Origin: Sulfurospirillum diekertiae
GTDB taxonomy: Bacteria; Campylobacterota; Campylobacteria; Campylobacterales; Sulfurospirillaceae
NCBI RefSeq assembly: GCF_011769985.2
Contig: NZ_CP039734.2
Span: 2,108,001-2,172,000 of the forward strand
DNA length: 64,000 bases
Direction of reading: 5' to 3'
Shown here piece by piece: positions 1-9,358 of this stretch. Both the position numbers and the translations under genes were made by a program. Position 1 is the stretch's first letter; every line of letters begins with the position of its first letter. The notes under the pieces are model-generated. The model ran no database searches. It was given only the letters and a program-made list of their open reading frames with translations, and was not told where the DNA came from.

Positions 1-1
1 C

Positions 2-526
2 AAAGGCAATCCAGTCGCTCTTGCAGGTAAAGAAATTAACGTCGGAGACAAAGCTCCAATCGTTAAAGTCGTCGCAAAAGATTTAAGTGAACTTACTATC
101 GGTGGACCAAGTGATAAAACACAAATCATTGTCATCGTACCTTCTTTAGACACGGCTGTTTGTGCACAAGAGACACGTACCTTTAACACAAAAGCTGCTG
201 CGATCAAAGATGCAACAGTTGTTGTTGTTTCTATGGATCTTCCTTTTGCAATGGGACGCTTTTGTACCACAGAAGGCATTGAAAACCTTCAAGTAGGCAG
301 TGACTTTAGAGAAAAAGCAACAGCAAACGCTTACGGTGTTCTAATTGCAGATGGTCCACTTAAAGGATTAAGTGCAAGAGCTATTTTTGTTGTCGATAAA
401 AGTGGTAAAGTTGTTTATAAAGAGATTTGCCCAGAAATTACGGAAGAACCAAACTATGAAGCAGCATTATGCGCGCTTAAAGAGACAGCAGCTCCAGCAC
501 ATCACTGCGGCTGTGGTGCAAAATAA
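2..526 (+). CDS. tpx: thiol peroxidase Tpx (5' end outside window)
   Basis: Atypical 2-Cys peroxiredoxin that reduces hydroperoxides with electrons from thioredoxin. The frame is open from the first bases of the window, so only the extreme N-terminus is missing; the visible part begins [19 protein letters not shown]. The peroxidatic Cys is in [13 protein letters not shown] and the resolving Cys in [13 protein letters not shown], both at the positions usual for Tpx. The C-terminus carries an extra tail, [12 protein letters not shown], with two more cysteines and two histidines that ordinary Tpx proteins lack. The gene converges on the next one with a 3-bp gap. Family assignment is firm; the role of the tail is unknown. 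Confidence 0.93.
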   Translation, partial: KGNPVALAGKEINVGDKAPIVKVVAKDLSELTIGGPSDKTQIIVIVPSLDTAVCAQETRTFNTKAAAIKDATVVVVSMDLPFAMGRFCTTEGIENLQVGSDFREKATANAYGVLIADGPLKGLSARAIFVVDKSGKVVYKEICPEITEEPNYEAALCALKETAAPAHHCGCGAK

Positions 527-529
527 CGC

Positions 530-778
530 TTAACTCATTCCTGCTCCTTCTTGTGTCTGTGAAAGCCACAAGAGGAGTTCCTCCATTTTTAAAATCATCT
601 TTACATCAACACTCTTTTCAGGAAAATCCAAGATCGTCTCCATCAAAGCTCTATTTTGTAAAAAAGCAATGTCATAGAGTGCTGCTTTTTCAATAATTTT
701 TTCTAAAACAGTATTATGCTCAAGTGTTGTTGCGCTCTTCTGTACAGCTTGATACTGCGATAATCCTTGTCGCATCAT
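530..778 (-). CDS. small conserved-looking protein of unknown function
   Basis: An 82-residue, mostly helical, soluble protein (MMRQGLSQYQAVQKSATTLE...). No signal peptide, membrane segment or metal motif is visible. Its start overlaps the end of the upstream pgeF/yfiH gene by 4 bp (ATGA), so it is probably translated as the last gene of a ribE-pgeF operon. The middle (LEKIIEKAALYDIAFLQNRALME) is amphipathic and could pack as a helical hairpin. I do not recognise the family and infer no function. A GC-containing inverted repeat near its 3' end (about 541-575) might serve as terminator for the convergent tpx gene. Confidence 0.72.
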   Translation of the reverse strand: MMRQGLSQYQAVQKSATTLEHNTVLEKIIEKAALYDIAFLQNRALMETILDFPEKSVDVKMILKMEELLLWLSQTQEGAGMS

Positions 779-1452
779 AGTGCAATGACTCCTGCAAAAC
801 GTCCTGTTATTTTATCTCTTCGGTACGAAAAATAATTATGATTACTGCAACTGCACTCTTTTGAAATTTCAAGATGCTCAGGTTTAATGCCAAGTTCCAA
901 GAAGACGTCACGATTGTAGTGCTGTAAATCTAAAAAATACTTTTTATCTTGGATATGTACAAATTTTTCAAACCCTGTAATCACTTCTTCACCCACTTCA
1001 TAGCAACACGCATGAATTGAAGGACCCATAAAAATACGCAGCTCGTGCATATGTGTACCAAACGCTTCTTGCATAGCCAATGCACACTTTTGTCCTATGT
1101 TCAACTGGCTACCCGCACGTCCCGCATGTGCGACACCAATGGCTTGATGAACTGCATCGTAATATAAAATTGGAATGCAATCTGCAACCATAACACACAG
1201 GGCAATATCAGGGTGCTCAGTAATCATCGCATCACAGGTTGGCATTTCTTCATCACCATGTTCAATCAAGACCACTTTATCGCCATGGATTTGATCCATA
1301 AAAACCAGTTTGGAAACGCCCATATTTTCTTGTAAAAGTTCTCTATTTTTTTTTACATGTAAAGGATCGTCACCCACATGTAAAGCGAGATTAAGACTAT
1401 CAAAGGGCGCTTGACTGACGCCTCCAAACCTCGTTGTAAAACGATACTGCAT
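775..1452 (-). CDS. pgeF: purine nucleoside phosphorylase/laccase-domain protein PgeF (YfiH family)
   Basis: Member of the YfiH/PgeF family (Cu-oxidase_4, laccase domain), linked to peptidoglycan fidelity and with purine nucleoside phosphorylase or adenosine deaminase activity in studied members. Family marks are VADCIPILYYD, HAGRAGSQLNIG (the zinc-binding His loop), SIHACCYEVGEEV and the C-terminal CSCSNHNYFSYRRD. The start is placed at the ATG overlapping the ribE stop (TGATG); this gives 225 residues beginning MQYRFTTRFGG, as usual for the family. A longer reading from 1488 would lie inside ribE and is less likely. The gene contains two in-frame copies of the ACATGTAA palindrome, read as LHVK and LHVG. 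Confidence 0.88.
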   Translation of the reverse strand: MQYRFTTRFGGVSQAPFDSLNLALHVGDDPLHVKKNRELLQENMGVSKLVFMDQIHGDKVVLIEHGDEEMPTCDAMITEHPDIALCVMVADCIPILYYDAVHQAIGVAHAGRAGSQLNIGQKCALAMQEAFGTHMHELRIFMGPSIHACCYEVGEEVITGFEKFVHIQDKKYFLDLQHYNRDVFLELGIKPEHLEISKECSCSNHNYFSYRRDKITGRFAGVIAL

Positions 1453-2060
1453 CAGTAGATCGCCATAATACGATCGACTCCGTTCCAATCAAGCGCATCT
1501 TTTTTTTGAAACATATGGTAAAGATACCGTGCAAACATATCGGTTTCAACATTAACTTTACGTCCGATTTTATAACTCCCAATCAATGTTTTTTCGAGAG
1601 TATGAGGAATAATCGTTAGCCGAAAACTCTTTTTGCTGACATCATTGACCGTCAAACTCACGCCATCAATGGTAATACTTCCTTTAGGAATCACAAACGT
1701 GATCTGTTTTTCAGGAATGCTAACTTCGATATCGAGCCCATTTTCTCTTTGGTTTAAATGCTCTATCACACCCACACAATCCACATGCCCCTGAACCATA
1801 TGCCCATCAAGACGATCACCTAGGGCAAGAGCTGGCTCAATATGCACTTTCCCTTTCAGGTTTTCAACGGCAAGTAAAGACCTACTTTCCAAAGAGAGTT
1901 CCACACTAAAACCACCTTCAAAAAGCTGGATAACGGTCAAACATGCACCATTAACGGCAATGCTGTCACCAATTTTAGGCTTATAGGTCGCACGAAGCGT
2001 TAAAATGTTACTAGAATAGCTTTTGACTTCTGCAAATTCGCGAATGAGACCTGTAAACAT
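1452..2060 (-). CDS. ribE: riboflavin synthase, alpha chain
   Basis: Catalyses the dismutation of two 6,7-dimethyl-8-ribityllumazine molecules into riboflavin and 5-amino-6-ribitylaminouracil, the last step of riboflavin synthesis in the cytoplasm. The 202-residue length is normal. It has the two lumazine-binding half-repeats: the first from the N-terminal MFTGLIREFAEV through NGACLTV, the second from about residue 95 with the MVQGHVDCVG junction and ITIDGVSLTVN. The N-terminal MFTGLI is typical. It is the first gene of a minus-strand run, overlapping pgeF by one base. Confidence 0.93.
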   Translation of the reverse strand: MFTGLIREFAEVKSYSSNILTLRATYKPKIGDSIAVNGACLTVIQLFEGGFSVELSLESRSLLAVENLKGKVHIEPALALGDRLDGHMVQGHVDCVGVIEHLNQRENGLDIEVSIPEKQITFVIPKGSITIDGVSLTVNDVSKKSFRLTIIPHTLEKTLIGSYKIGRKVNVETDMFARYLYHMFQKKDALDWNGVDRIMAIY

Positions 2061-2303
2061 ACTTAACCTTTTTATATTTCTATGATTTTATTATAACGCT
2101 TTTAGTATTGAACTTGCCTAAGGAAAAAGATTCATATCCACTCAAAACCATGGACGTTTTATCGCCAATGAGATTTCAGATCTAACTGAGTTAAATTTTG
2201 CTCTTCCCCCTTTTTTCCCCTTCTTTTCCTGATAGTATGTATTTCAATAACCAACTTGTATGTAATAAGAAGCTATTTAACCTTAAAAATGCGGTGGTTT
2301 TAG

Positions 2304-2309
2304 TATAAT
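2304..2309 (+). promoter_or_regulatory. -10 box of the chemoreceptor promoter
   Basis: A perfect TATAAT lies 30 bp before the chosen start of the chemoreceptor gene, inside the 278-bp divergent gap with ribE. No clear -35 is seen, as is common for sigma-70 promoters of Campylobacterota. Transcription would start near 2316, so an ATG at 2318 would be almost leaderless. The ATG at 2339 is preceded by GGAG and is preferred. The rest of the gap (2061-2290) is A+T rich with C/T-rich tracts and holds nothing else I can name. Confidence 0.55.
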
Positions 2310-2338
2310 GATCTAAAATGACATATGGAGATTTGACG

Positions 2339-4294
2339 ATGGGCAACTGGACAATTTCGCAGAAAATCTACGTTCCTCTCTTTGGAGGGCTAGTGATTGG
2401 CTTTATTCTTATTCTTTTTTCCTCATATTTGAGTATTAAAGATATTGAAAGCAATGTCTATACGAAAGAAAAAACAAACTTAGATGTTTACATTGCCAAC
2501 CAATTAGATACCAAAAAAGAGGTATGCCTTACGAATGCCATCGTACTTGGAAGTAATGACAATGTACTCAATGCCCTAGAAACGGGTGATCGTAAATCTG
2601 CACTTAAAGGGCTCAATGATATTGTCAAATCTTTTACAAGCAATGCCGGCAGTAAAAATCCTCAAATTCATATTCATACTAAAGATATTAAAAGCTTTTT
2701 AAGACAATGGAGCCCCAATAAATTTGGCGATGACCTCTCTTCCTTTAGACCAAGCATCAAAAAAGTCAAAGAGACTAAGACACCTATGTATGCTATTGAA
2801 ATGGGTGTTGCGGGTATGTCAGCGCGAGGACTTGCTCCTGTACTAAATGAAGGAGGCGAGTATATCGGTTCTGTGGAATTTATCCTTGGATTTGATGATA
2901 TCGTTCAGATGGCAAAACACGACCTTGATGCCAGTGTTATTTTCTTGACCGATAAAAAACATCTTGACCTAAGCGCCAATGCCAAAGATGCTCTTTTAGC
3001 AAAAGACACTGCCTTATCCCAACCTAAAGAGATTACCGATATGGCACTTTTTAACGAAATTAAAGATTTAAATTTGGAAGCACAAGGACACTCTTTTTCA
3101 ACGCCAAACTTTTTTATCGTTCGCCAAGAAATCAAAAGTTTTGAAGGTAACCGAATTGGAGAGGTTCTCATCGCTAAAAAAATAGATGCGGTTAAATCAG
3201 CCGTACACGAAGCACAATACGTTTTAGTGAAACTTATTATCACCATGTCAGTGATTACTATGCTGATTATGGCCATGCTCGTAATTACCCTAAAAAAAGC
3301 CGTTATCGACCCTGTGAAAGAACTCAAAGAACGAGCGGACAATCTTGCCAGCGGAGATGGTGACTTAACCAAAAAAATGGATGTCCTCAGCGGCGATGAG
3401 ATAGGGCTTGCATCCAAAGCGTTCAATCTTTTCATAGACAAAGTACGCAATACGGTTAGCATGGCAAAATCAGCCAGCACTGAAAATGCTTCTGTTGCGA
3501 ATGAACTCAGTTCAACGGCACTTGAAGTAGGTAAACGCGCAGAGGAGACATCTTCCATTGTCAATGAGACCAACACAATGTCCATCAACATCAAAGAAGA
3601 ACTTTCACGCTCACTTCAAAAAGCTCAAAAGTCTAAAGAAGAGATCGCCGAAGCACATTCTAAGCTTGTCAATGCAAAAAATCAAATCGTTAAAATGGCA
3701 AATCAAGTGCAGTCCAATGCGGCGACTGAAATTGAACTTTCACGTCAAATTTTACAGCTGAGTAATGATGCTGACCAAGTCAAAGGGGTTCTGACGGTTA
3801 TCTCTGACATTGCCGATCAGACCAATCTTTTAGCATTAAATGCCGCCATTGAAGCAGCAAGAGCAGGAGAGCATGGACGCGGATTTGCCGTCGTTGCGGA
3901 TGAAGTTAGAAACTTGGCTGAACGCACTCAAAAAAGCCTTACTGAGATCAATGCCACCATCAATGTCATTGTCCAATCCATCAATGATGCAAGCGACCAT
4001 ATGGGGAGCAATTCAAAAAATATGGAAACACTCGCTGTCATTGCCTCTGAGGCAGAAAAAAATATTCATGAAACAGCGGTGATTATGGATAATGCAACAC
4101 TTTCAAGTGAAAATACAGTGAATGATTACATTGAAACCGGTAAAAAAGTCGATGCCATTGTCACTAAAATTGAAGTGATCAATACGATTACGATCAGTAA
4201 TACACGTAGCATGGAAGAAGTCAGTAGTGCGACGGATCACTTAAGTGACCTGACTGAAAAGCTCAACCAAGTCTTGGGTAACTTTAGAACCTAA
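2339..4294 (+). CDS. methyl-accepting chemotaxis protein
   Basis: Transmembrane chemoreceptor signalling to CheA/CheW. In order: a short cytoplasmic N-terminus, TM1 (about residues 10-32, [19 protein letters not shown]), a periplasmic sensor of about 270 residues that looks like a double- or single-Cache module ([18 protein letters not shown]), TM2 (about 300-325), a HAMP domain ([19 protein letters not shown]...) and a methyl-accepting coiled coil. The signalling tip is [20 protein letters not shown] followed by [18 protein letters not shown]. The ligand cannot be told. The start is at the ATG with an upstream GGAG; an ATG 21 bp earlier is possible. A hairpin follows the stop. Confidence 0.93.
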   Translation: MGNWTISQKIYVPLFGGLVIGFILILFSSYLSIKDIESNVYTKEKTNLDVYIANQLDTKKEVCLTNAIVLGSNDNVLNALETGDRKSALKGLNDIVKSFTSNAGSKNPQIHIHTKDIKSFLRQWSPNKFGDDLSSFRPSIKKVKETKTPMYAIEMGVAGMSARGLAPVLNEGGEYIGSVEFILGFDDIVQMAKHDLDASVIFLTDKKHLDLSANAKDALLAKDTALSQPKEITDMALFNEIKDLNLEAQGHSFSTPNFFIVRQEIKSFEGNRIGEVLIAKKIDAVKSAVHEAQYVLVKLIITMSVITMLIMAMLVITLKKAVIDPVKELKERADNLASGDGDLTKKMDVLSGDEIGLASKAFNLFIDKVRNTVSMAKSASTENASVANELSSTALEVGKRAEETSSIVNETNTMSINIKEELSRSLQKAQKSKEEIAEAHSKLVNAKNQIVKMANQVQSNAATEIELSRQILQLSNDADQVKGVLTVISDIADQTNLLALNAAIEAARAGEHGRGFAVVADEVRNLAERTQKSLTEINATINVIVQSINDASDHMGSNSKNMETLAVIASEAEKNIHETAVIMDNATLSSENTVNDYIETGKKVDAIVTKIEVINTITISNTRSMEEVSSATDHLSDLTEKLNQVLGNFRT

Positions 4295-4300
4295 AATAAA

Positions 4301-4325
4301 GGAGTGTTTTTACACTCCCTTTTGT
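4301..4325. terminator. bidirectional intrinsic terminator between the chemoreceptor gene and pxpC
   Basis: GGAGTGT, a 4-base loop and ACACTCC form a 7-bp stem followed by CTTTT on the plus strand and flanked by A-rich sequence on the other side. It lies between two convergent genes; the pxpC stop codon TAA is in the loop. Confidence 0.75.
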
Positions 4326-5239
4326 CCAAAGAAACGATAAAAGGCAAGCGTAGTTGCTCTTGCCTCTTCTAAACTCACCTCTTTAAACCTCACACGTCCA
4401 CCTGCCTTAAGCTGTGCCAGTTTAAAACAATCCACAGCAATGACAGAGCCAATTTTAGGATATCCCCCAATCGTTTGACGCTCTTTTAAAAGGACAATGG
4501 GTTCACCATGACTTGGGATTTGTACCGCACCATAGCAAATAGGTTCAGAGAGAATTCCCGTGGCACTGGGTACCACTTTTTCACCGCTTAGACGATACCC
4601 CATACGATCGCCCTCGCCCTTAAAGGTATAAACACTGTTAAAAAATGTTCCTTGGGACGAGGCATCAAACATTGCTTCTTGGTAGCCTTTCACTAAACGA
4701 AGAGTTATCTCCTCTGGGTAATGCGGTATAAACTGCTTCTCCAATTTTCGACGATCCATCGGACAACGCGCTCCAGATGTGGGAAGTTGATCGCCCGTTT
4801 TAAGCTTCCTTCCTTCAATGCCTCCAAGCCCTTCTTTAATGCTGGTTGAGAAGCTACCATAAAGGTGAGGCGTTTGAAAACCACCTGCTACGGCAAGGTA
4901 CGCAAACTGCCCTTCACTGGCAAATCCAAAGGAGAGTGTATCTCCCTTTTTAAGCTGATGAACTTGCCATAAGCCAATGGTATGACCATTGAGTTTTGGG
5001 TGCATAGTCGCACCACAAATGGCTATGCACATCTCACTTTGTGCTTTAAGGGCGATTCCACCTAAAGCTATCTCAATGGATGGCGTATTAAAATCATTAC
5101 CCACCAAAAAGTTGGCATATCCAAATGCCATTTCATCCATAGCACCACTTTGTGTCAGACCAATGTCGCTAAAACCTCTGCGCCCCGCATCTTGAATACA
5201 GCTTTGAACACCACCATTTTCAACTAAAAAGCCCTTCAT
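4310..5239 (-). CDS. pxpC: 5-oxoprolinase subunit C (PxpC)
   Basis: Subunit of the ATP-dependent 5-oxoprolinase that opens pyroglutamate, a damage product of glutamine/glutamate, to L-glutamate. It belongs to the carboxyltransferase domain subdomain A family (formerly biotin-dependent carboxylase-like or KipA/YbgK). Visible marks are QDAGRRGFSDIGLTQSGAMD near the N-terminus, FAYLAVAGGF mid-protein, and GEPIVLLKERQTIGGYPKIG near the C-terminus. The 309 residues are normal. Its start overlaps the end of pxpB by 4 bp, so the three pxp genes form one translationally coupled operon, pxpA-pxpB-pxpC. Confidence 0.9.
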   Translation of the reverse strand: MKGFLVENGGVQSCIQDAGRRGFSDIGLTQSGAMDEMAFGYANFLVGNDFNTPSIEIALGGIALKAQSEMCIAICGATMHPKLNGHTIGLWQVHQLKKGDTLSFGFASEGQFAYLAVAGGFQTPHLYGSFSTSIKEGLGGIEGRKLKTGDQLPTSGARCPMDRRKLEKQFIPHYPEEITLRLVKGYQEAMFDASSQGTFFNSVYTFKGEGDRMGYRLSGEKVVPSATGILSEPICYGAVQIPSHGEPIVLLKERQTIGGYPKIGSVIAVDCFKLAQLKAGGRVRFKEVSLEEARATTLAFYRFFGQKGV

Positions 5240-5919
5240 AGCTTGCCTCCTAGTTTCAAAAATTCCGCTTTGGAAATAGACTCAAAGCGTACCTGATCAC
5301 CTACATGTAACAGTGAAAGTCCATCATAGGAGGCATCAAACATCGCCGTTGGAGTTCGACCCAGAACCTTCCAGCCTCCAGGACTTTGGTTTGGATAAAC
5401 GGCTGTTTGACGATCAGCGATGGAAACACTCCCTTTGGGAACCGCCTTCCTTGGACTGGCTAAACGTGATGTGGCTAAACGCTCATCAATCTCACCTAAA
5501 TAGGCAAATCCAGGGGCAAAACCAATGGCGTAAACACTGTACATCCCTTTTACATGTAAAGCGATAATCTCTTCAACTGTAAGATTTTTCTCTTTGGCTA
5601 AAAGTTCTAAATCAAGCCCGACTTCAACCCCATAATACGTTGGAATGGTGATAATTTTAGGCTCGTTCATCGTAATTTCTTCGGCATGATGAATAATCGT
5701 TTCTAGTTTTTCACATACCCCATCAAAATCAAATTGCATCACATCGTAACTGACCATCAAAGATGCGTAAGAAGGAATAATCTCAAAAAAACTTTCACAC
5801 TTTTCCGCTTTTAAAGCCAAATAACTTTTTTGCACCTCTTGCGAAATGGCAGGGTCTATGGTGCTTCCAAAATAGACAATAACAGAAGATTCTGAGGCAA
5901 TTTTATAGACCCTACTCAC
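5236..5919 (-). CDS. pxpB: 5-oxoprolinase subunit B (PxpB)
   Basis: Partner of PxpC in 5-oxoprolinase (carboxyltransferase subdomain C/D, KipI/YbgJ family). Characteristic stretches are the IPTYYGVEVGLDLELLA region, the YAIGFAPGFAYLGEID signature and PSPGGWKVLGRTP-like sequence (here NQSPGGWKVLGRTPTAMFDA). The 227 residues are usual. It overlaps pxpA and pxpC by 4 bp each. It carries two in-frame copies of the ACATGTAA palindrome, read as LHVK and LHVG. In some bacteria the homologue KipI inhibits a sporulation kinase, but that role is not expected here because the whole pxp operon is present. Confidence 0.9.
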   Translation of the reverse strand: MSRVYKIASESSVIVYFGSTIDPAISQEVQKSYLALKAEKCESFFEIIPSYASLMVSYDVMQFDFDGVCEKLETIIHHAEEITMNEPKIITIPTYYGVEVGLDLELLAKEKNLTVEEIIALHVKGMYSVYAIGFAPGFAYLGEIDERLATSRLASPRKAVPKGSVSIADRQTAVYPNQSPGGWKVLGRTPTAMFDASYDGLSLLHVGDQVRFESISKAEFLKLGGKL

Positions 5920-6644
5920 ATGCTTTTCCTAAGCGTTTCTACCATAGTAACGGCTTCTTCATTGTCACCATGCACACACAAGGTATCGGCTCTTAAAGCA
6001 ATCTTTTTACCCGAGAGGGTCTCAAGTACGCCCTCTTTTTGAAGTAGTTTTAAACGCTCAATGACCGCTTTAACATCATGCAGTACCGCACCTTTTTGCG
6101 TGCGTGGAACTAAAAGTCCACTCTCATCATACGCACGATCGGCAAACACTTCATAAATCAGCTCCAAGCCAAGTTCTTTGGCAATGGCTTCTTGTTTGGA
6201 CGTATCGATCATGGAAAGAATCATCAATTTTAATTTTGGATTCACCCGTGCTACGGCGGTTGCTACGGCTCTAAAAATGCGCTCATCTTTCATCATATCG
6301 TTGTAAAGTCCCCCATGAGGCTTGACATACGAAAGCGTGGCGCCATTAGCCGTCACGAAAGCTTGAAGCGCTCCAATTTGGTAAATCACCATTGACTCCA
6401 CCTCTTCAAGTGAGCAGACCATACTGCGCCTACCAAAGCCTACTAAGTCAGGATACGCAGGATGCGCCCCAATGGTAACGCCGTGTTTTAGGGCAAGTTT
6501 AATAGAACGATCCATAATCACAGGATCTCCCGCATGAAACCCACAGGCAAAATTTGCCATGTCCACATAAGGCATAATGGCTTCATCCAAACCCATTTTC
6601 CAAGAACCAAAGCTCTCGCCTGCATCACAATTTAATTTGATCAT
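5916..6644 (-). CDS. pxpA: 5-oxoprolinase subunit A (PxpA, LamB/YcsF family)
   Basis: LamB/YcsF-family polysaccharide-deacetylase-fold protein that forms the third part of 5-oxoprolinase. The family start IKLNCDAGESFGSWKMG is evident, followed by NFACGFHAGDP, the GAHPAYPDLVGFGRRSM motif and YVKPHGGLYNDMM. The 242 residues are typical. It is the first gene of the pxpABC operon, and the promoter should lie in the 220-bp divergent gap with mnmG. Confidence 0.92.
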   Translation of the reverse strand: MIKLNCDAGESFGSWKMGLDEAIMPYVDMANFACGFHAGDPVIMDRSIKLALKHGVTIGAHPAYPDLVGFGRRSMVCSLEEVESMVIYQIGALQAFVTANGATLSYVKPHGGLYNDMMKDERIFRAVATAVARVNPKLKLMILSMIDTSKQEAIAKELGLELIYEVFADRAYDESGLLVPRTQKGAVLHDVKAVIERLKLLQKEGVLETLSGKKIALRADTLCVHGDNEEAVTMVETLRKSM

Positions 6645-6734
6645 TCTGTTCTCCTACATGAGAAAAATAATTTTTGAAATATGGTATCACAGTTCGAGTA
6701 AAATAAGAAGGTCAATAAATAATCAAATGATAAA

Positions 6735-6762
6735 AAATAAGCTTTACATGTAAAGCTTATTT
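6735..6762. repeat. 28-bp perfect palindrome with a TTTACATGTAAA core
   Basis: In the 220-bp gap between the divergent pxpA and mnmG, AAATAAGCTTTACATG is followed by its exact reverse complement (14 + 14 bases, centred on CATG). It has no spacer, so as RNA it would form a hairpin only with a strained loop; it looks more like a two-fold-symmetric protein site or an extended copy of the TTTACATGTAAA element found throughout the window. Other exact cores start at 1352, 5549, 14553, 16534, 18087, 18962, 23133, 52269 and 62836. Confidence 0.85.
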
Positions 6763-6823
6763 CACTCCCAAAGACACTAATTTAGTTTTATTTCCTCAAT
6801 TTAATATACAGTCAATTCGTAGT

Positions 6824-6829
6824 ATAATG
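6824..6829 (+). promoter_or_regulatory. -10 box upstream of mnmG
   Basis: A TATAAT within GTAGTATAATGATAT lies 35 bp before the mnmG ATG, in the divergent gap with pxpA. A GAAGG ribosome-binding site follows, 9-13 bp before the start codon. Confidence 0.55.
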
Positions 6830-6864
6830 ATATAAATTATGTATATATTGAAGGTATTAGTATT

Positions 6865-8736
6865 ATGAAATATGATGTTATTGTAATCGGTGGTGGACAT
6901 GCAGGTATTGAAGCCTCTTTAGCGTCTGCAAGACTCGGGCACAAAACCCTTTTGATTTCTATTTTAGCCGAGCAAATTGGAGCTGCTAGCTGTAATCCTG
7001 CCATTGGCGGACTTGCTAAAGGACACTTGGTCAAAGAACTTGACGCACTTGGCGGTCAAATGGCGCTTGCTACCGATGCTGCTGGAATCCAGTTTAGAAC
7101 GCTTAATCTTTCAAAGGGACCCGCTGTTCGAGGTAGTCGCGCACAAATTGATATGGATAGATACCGTATCTACATGCGTACAACCATTTTAAACACTGAA
7201 AATTTGAGTGTTGCTCAAGAAGTTGCTGAAGAAATCGTCACCGAAGATGGCAAAGTAACCGGTGTGATTACAGCAATGGGTAACCACTACCATGCACAAA
7301 AAATTATTATTACCACAGGAACATTTTTAAAAGGTCTTATCCACATAGGTGAGTATAAACACCAATCAGGTCGTGTGGGGGAATTTCCTTCCATAAAACT
7401 CTCAGACTCAATCAAATCACTGGGTATTGTTATGGGACGTCTAAAAACAGGAACCTGTGCCAGAATTGATGCTAAAACAATCGATTTTTCCAAAATGGAG
7501 CTACAACCAGGCGATGAAAACCCTTTGCCATTTAGTTTTAGAACCGATCGCGCAACCTTTAAACCTTTTCAACTTCCATGCTATATCGCCTATACCAATG
7601 AAGAAACCCACACGATTATTGAGAGTAACTTCCATCGTGCCCCTCTTTTTACAGGACAAATTGAAGGTGTAGGCCCACGCTATTGCCCTAGTATTGAAGA
7701 CAAAATCAACCGCTTTCGCGACAGAGATCGTCATCATCTCTTTATTGAGCCTCAAACACGCGAAGCGACCGAATACTACATCAACGGTTTTAGCACCTCT
7801 CTTCCAACCGACACACAACTCGATATGATTCATTCGGTTGAGGGAATGGAAAATGCAAAGATTGTTCGCTTTGGTTATGCGATTGAATACGATTATGTTC
7901 AGCCAACCGAGCTAAAACATACACTCGAAACCAAAAAAATCTCTGGACTGTACTGTGCAGGGCAAATCAATGGGACAACAGGGTATGAAGAAGCCGCGGC
8001 ACAAGGCTTAATGGCAGGTATCAATGCTTCGCTGGCACTCAGTGATGAAGAACCTTTAATCTTAAGACGTGACGAAGCCTACATCGGTGTTTTGATCGAC
8101 GATTTGGTGACAAAAGGAACCAAAGAGCCGTACCGTATGTTTACCTCTCGCGCCGAGTATCGTCTGTTACTTCGTGAAGATAATGCAGATTTGAGGCTCA
8201 CACCGTATGGCTATAAAATTGGTTTGATTGATGAGCAAACCCATGAGCGTGTCGTGAAAAAGCAGTCGCAGTTAAATGAAGGTCTTGCATACCTCGAAGA
8301 GATGACGCTCACGCCTTCTCATGAAAACAATGCTTTCTTAGCGAGCATTGGCGAGGATAACATCACCGATAAAGTGTCACTACAAAAAATTGTTGCACGT
8401 TCTGAATTCAGTGTTGAGAAACTTGAAAAATTAGCACCGATAGTATGTACCTTTAGTGAAGAGGCTAAAGAGCAGATTCTCGTTGAAGCGAAGTATAAAA
8501 ACTATATTGAAAAACAGAAAGATCAAATCGATACGATGAAAGAGATGACCAATGTCAAAATCCCACCAATGATGGATTTTAGTTCTATTTCTGGTCTGAG
8601 TAATGAAGTAGTGGAAAAATTACAGCGCTTTAATCCTCCCACTCTTTTTGCAGCCAGTGAGATTAGCGGAATTACACCAGCAGCACTGGATATATTACAT
8701 GTTTATATTAAAATATCTAATAAAAAAAATAATTGA
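6865..8736 (+). CDS. mnmG: tRNA uridine-5-carboxymethylaminomethyl modification enzyme MnmG (GidA)
   Basis: FAD- and NADH-dependent subunit of the MnmE-MnmG complex that puts the carboxymethylaminomethyl group on wobble U34 of certain tRNAs. The N-terminus has the dinucleotide-binding motif [14 protein letters not shown]; the family signatures [12 protein letters not shown] (about residue 270) and [17 protein letters not shown] (about 365) are intact. The 623 residues fit the family. The helical C-terminal MnmE-binding region is complete. The gene reads alone from its own promoter. Confidence 0.97.
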   Translation: MKYDVIVIGGGHAGIEASLASARLGHKTLLISILAEQIGAASCNPAIGGLAKGHLVKELDALGGQMALATDAAGIQFRTLNLSKGPAVRGSRAQIDMDRYRIYMRTTILNTENLSVAQEVAEEIVTEDGKVTGVITAMGNHYHAQKIIITTGTFLKGLIHIGEYKHQSGRVGEFPSIKLSDSIKSLGIVMGRLKTGTCARIDAKTIDFSKMELQPGDENPLPFSFRTDRATFKPFQLPCYIAYTNEETHTIIESNFHRAPLFTGQIEGVGPRYCPSIEDKINRFRDRDRHHLFIEPQTREATEYYINGFSTSLPTDTQLDMIHSVEGMENAKIVRFGYAIEYDYVQPTELKHTLETKKISGLYCAGQINGTTGYEEAAAQGLMAGINASLALSDEEPLILRRDEAYIGVLIDDLVTKGTKEPYRMFTSRAEYRLLLREDNADLRLTPYGYKIGLIDEQTHERVVKKQSQLNEGLAYLEEMTLTPSHENNAFLASIGEDNITDKVSLQKIVARSEFSVEKLEKLAPIVCTFSEEAKEQILVEAKYKNYIEKQKDQIDTMKEMTNVKIPPMMDFSSISGLSNEVVEKLQRFNPPTLFAASEISGITPAALDILHVYIKISNKKNN

Positions 8737-8764
8737 CGCAATATTGACGTAAATCTGTAATAAT

Positions 8765-8794
8765 TTGACACATGTCATAGATTCTTAATATAAG
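8765..8794 (+). promoter_or_regulatory. promoter of petABC
   Basis: TTGACA (8765-8770) and TATAAG (8789-8794) are separated by 18 bp, 47 bp before the petA start. This is a good sigma-70 match and lies in the 104-bp gap after mnmG. The petA ribosome-binding site is AAAGGAAG, 6-8 bp before the ATG. Confidence 0.6.
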
Positions 8795-8840
8795 ATGCGA
8801 TAAAATTGTCACAAATTAAACTACACGAAAGGAAGAAAGA

Positions 8841-9347
8841 ATGGCTGTTGAACAAAGCAGAAGAGACTTTATAGGCATGGCATTCGGCGGTTTTGCAGCG
8901 GCAGGTGGTGTAATAGCCCTTGGCGCTATGAAAAAAACTTGGGATCCACTCCCAAGCGTACAATCTGCTGGATTCATCACCGTTGATCTCTCTCCGATGA
9001 AAGAGGGAGAAGTCCAAACGATCCAATGGAGGGGTAAACCGATTTTCATTTTGAAAAAAAGTGCGGATATGCCCAAAAATGAGAAACGGGACATCGTTGC
9101 AAGTGGTAGTACCTATGCAGTGATGATAGGACTTTGTACCCACTTAGGCTGTATTCCTACATGGATGCCAGCATCCAAACAATTTAAGTGTGCCTGTCAT
9201 GGTGGTGAGTTTGATTCAAGCGGTGTCAACACTTTTGGACCACCTCCAAGACCAATGGACATTCCTCCTTTTAAAATAGATGGAGCGAAGCTTGTTCTTG
9301 GTGAAGAAGGACCAGAGTATAAAAAACTGGTAGCTAAGAAAGCGTAA
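8841..9347 (+). CDS. petA: cytochrome bc1 complex Rieske iron-sulfur subunit
   Basis: Rieske protein of the quinol:cytochrome c oxidoreductase; it takes an electron from the quinol at the Qo site and passes it to cytochrome c. The N-terminal SRRDFIG followed by a hydrophobic stretch (about residues 10-30) is a twin-arginine signal/anchor, as usual for Rieske proteins. The [2Fe-2S] ligands are in CTHLGC (Cys99, His101, with Cys104 for the disulfide) and CACHGG (Cys117, His120, with Cys119). Its 168 residues are normal. It is first of petA-petB-petC, 11 bp before petB. Confidence 0.96.
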   Translation: MAVEQSRRDFIGMAFGGFAAAGGVIALGAMKKTWDPLPSVQSAGFITVDLSPMKEGEVQTIQWRGKPIFILKKSADMPKNEKRDIVASGSTYAVMIGLCTHLGCIPTWMPASKQFKCACHGGEFDSSGVNTFGPPPRPMDIPPFKIDGAKLVLGEEGPEYKKLVAKKA

Positions 9348-9358
9348 AGGAGACAAAC

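Noticed and set aside
2905-3594. A 229-residue open frame opposite the chemoreceptor gene
   Set aside because: It is low-complexity Ser/Leu-rich and lies wholly within the well-supported receptor domains on the other strand.
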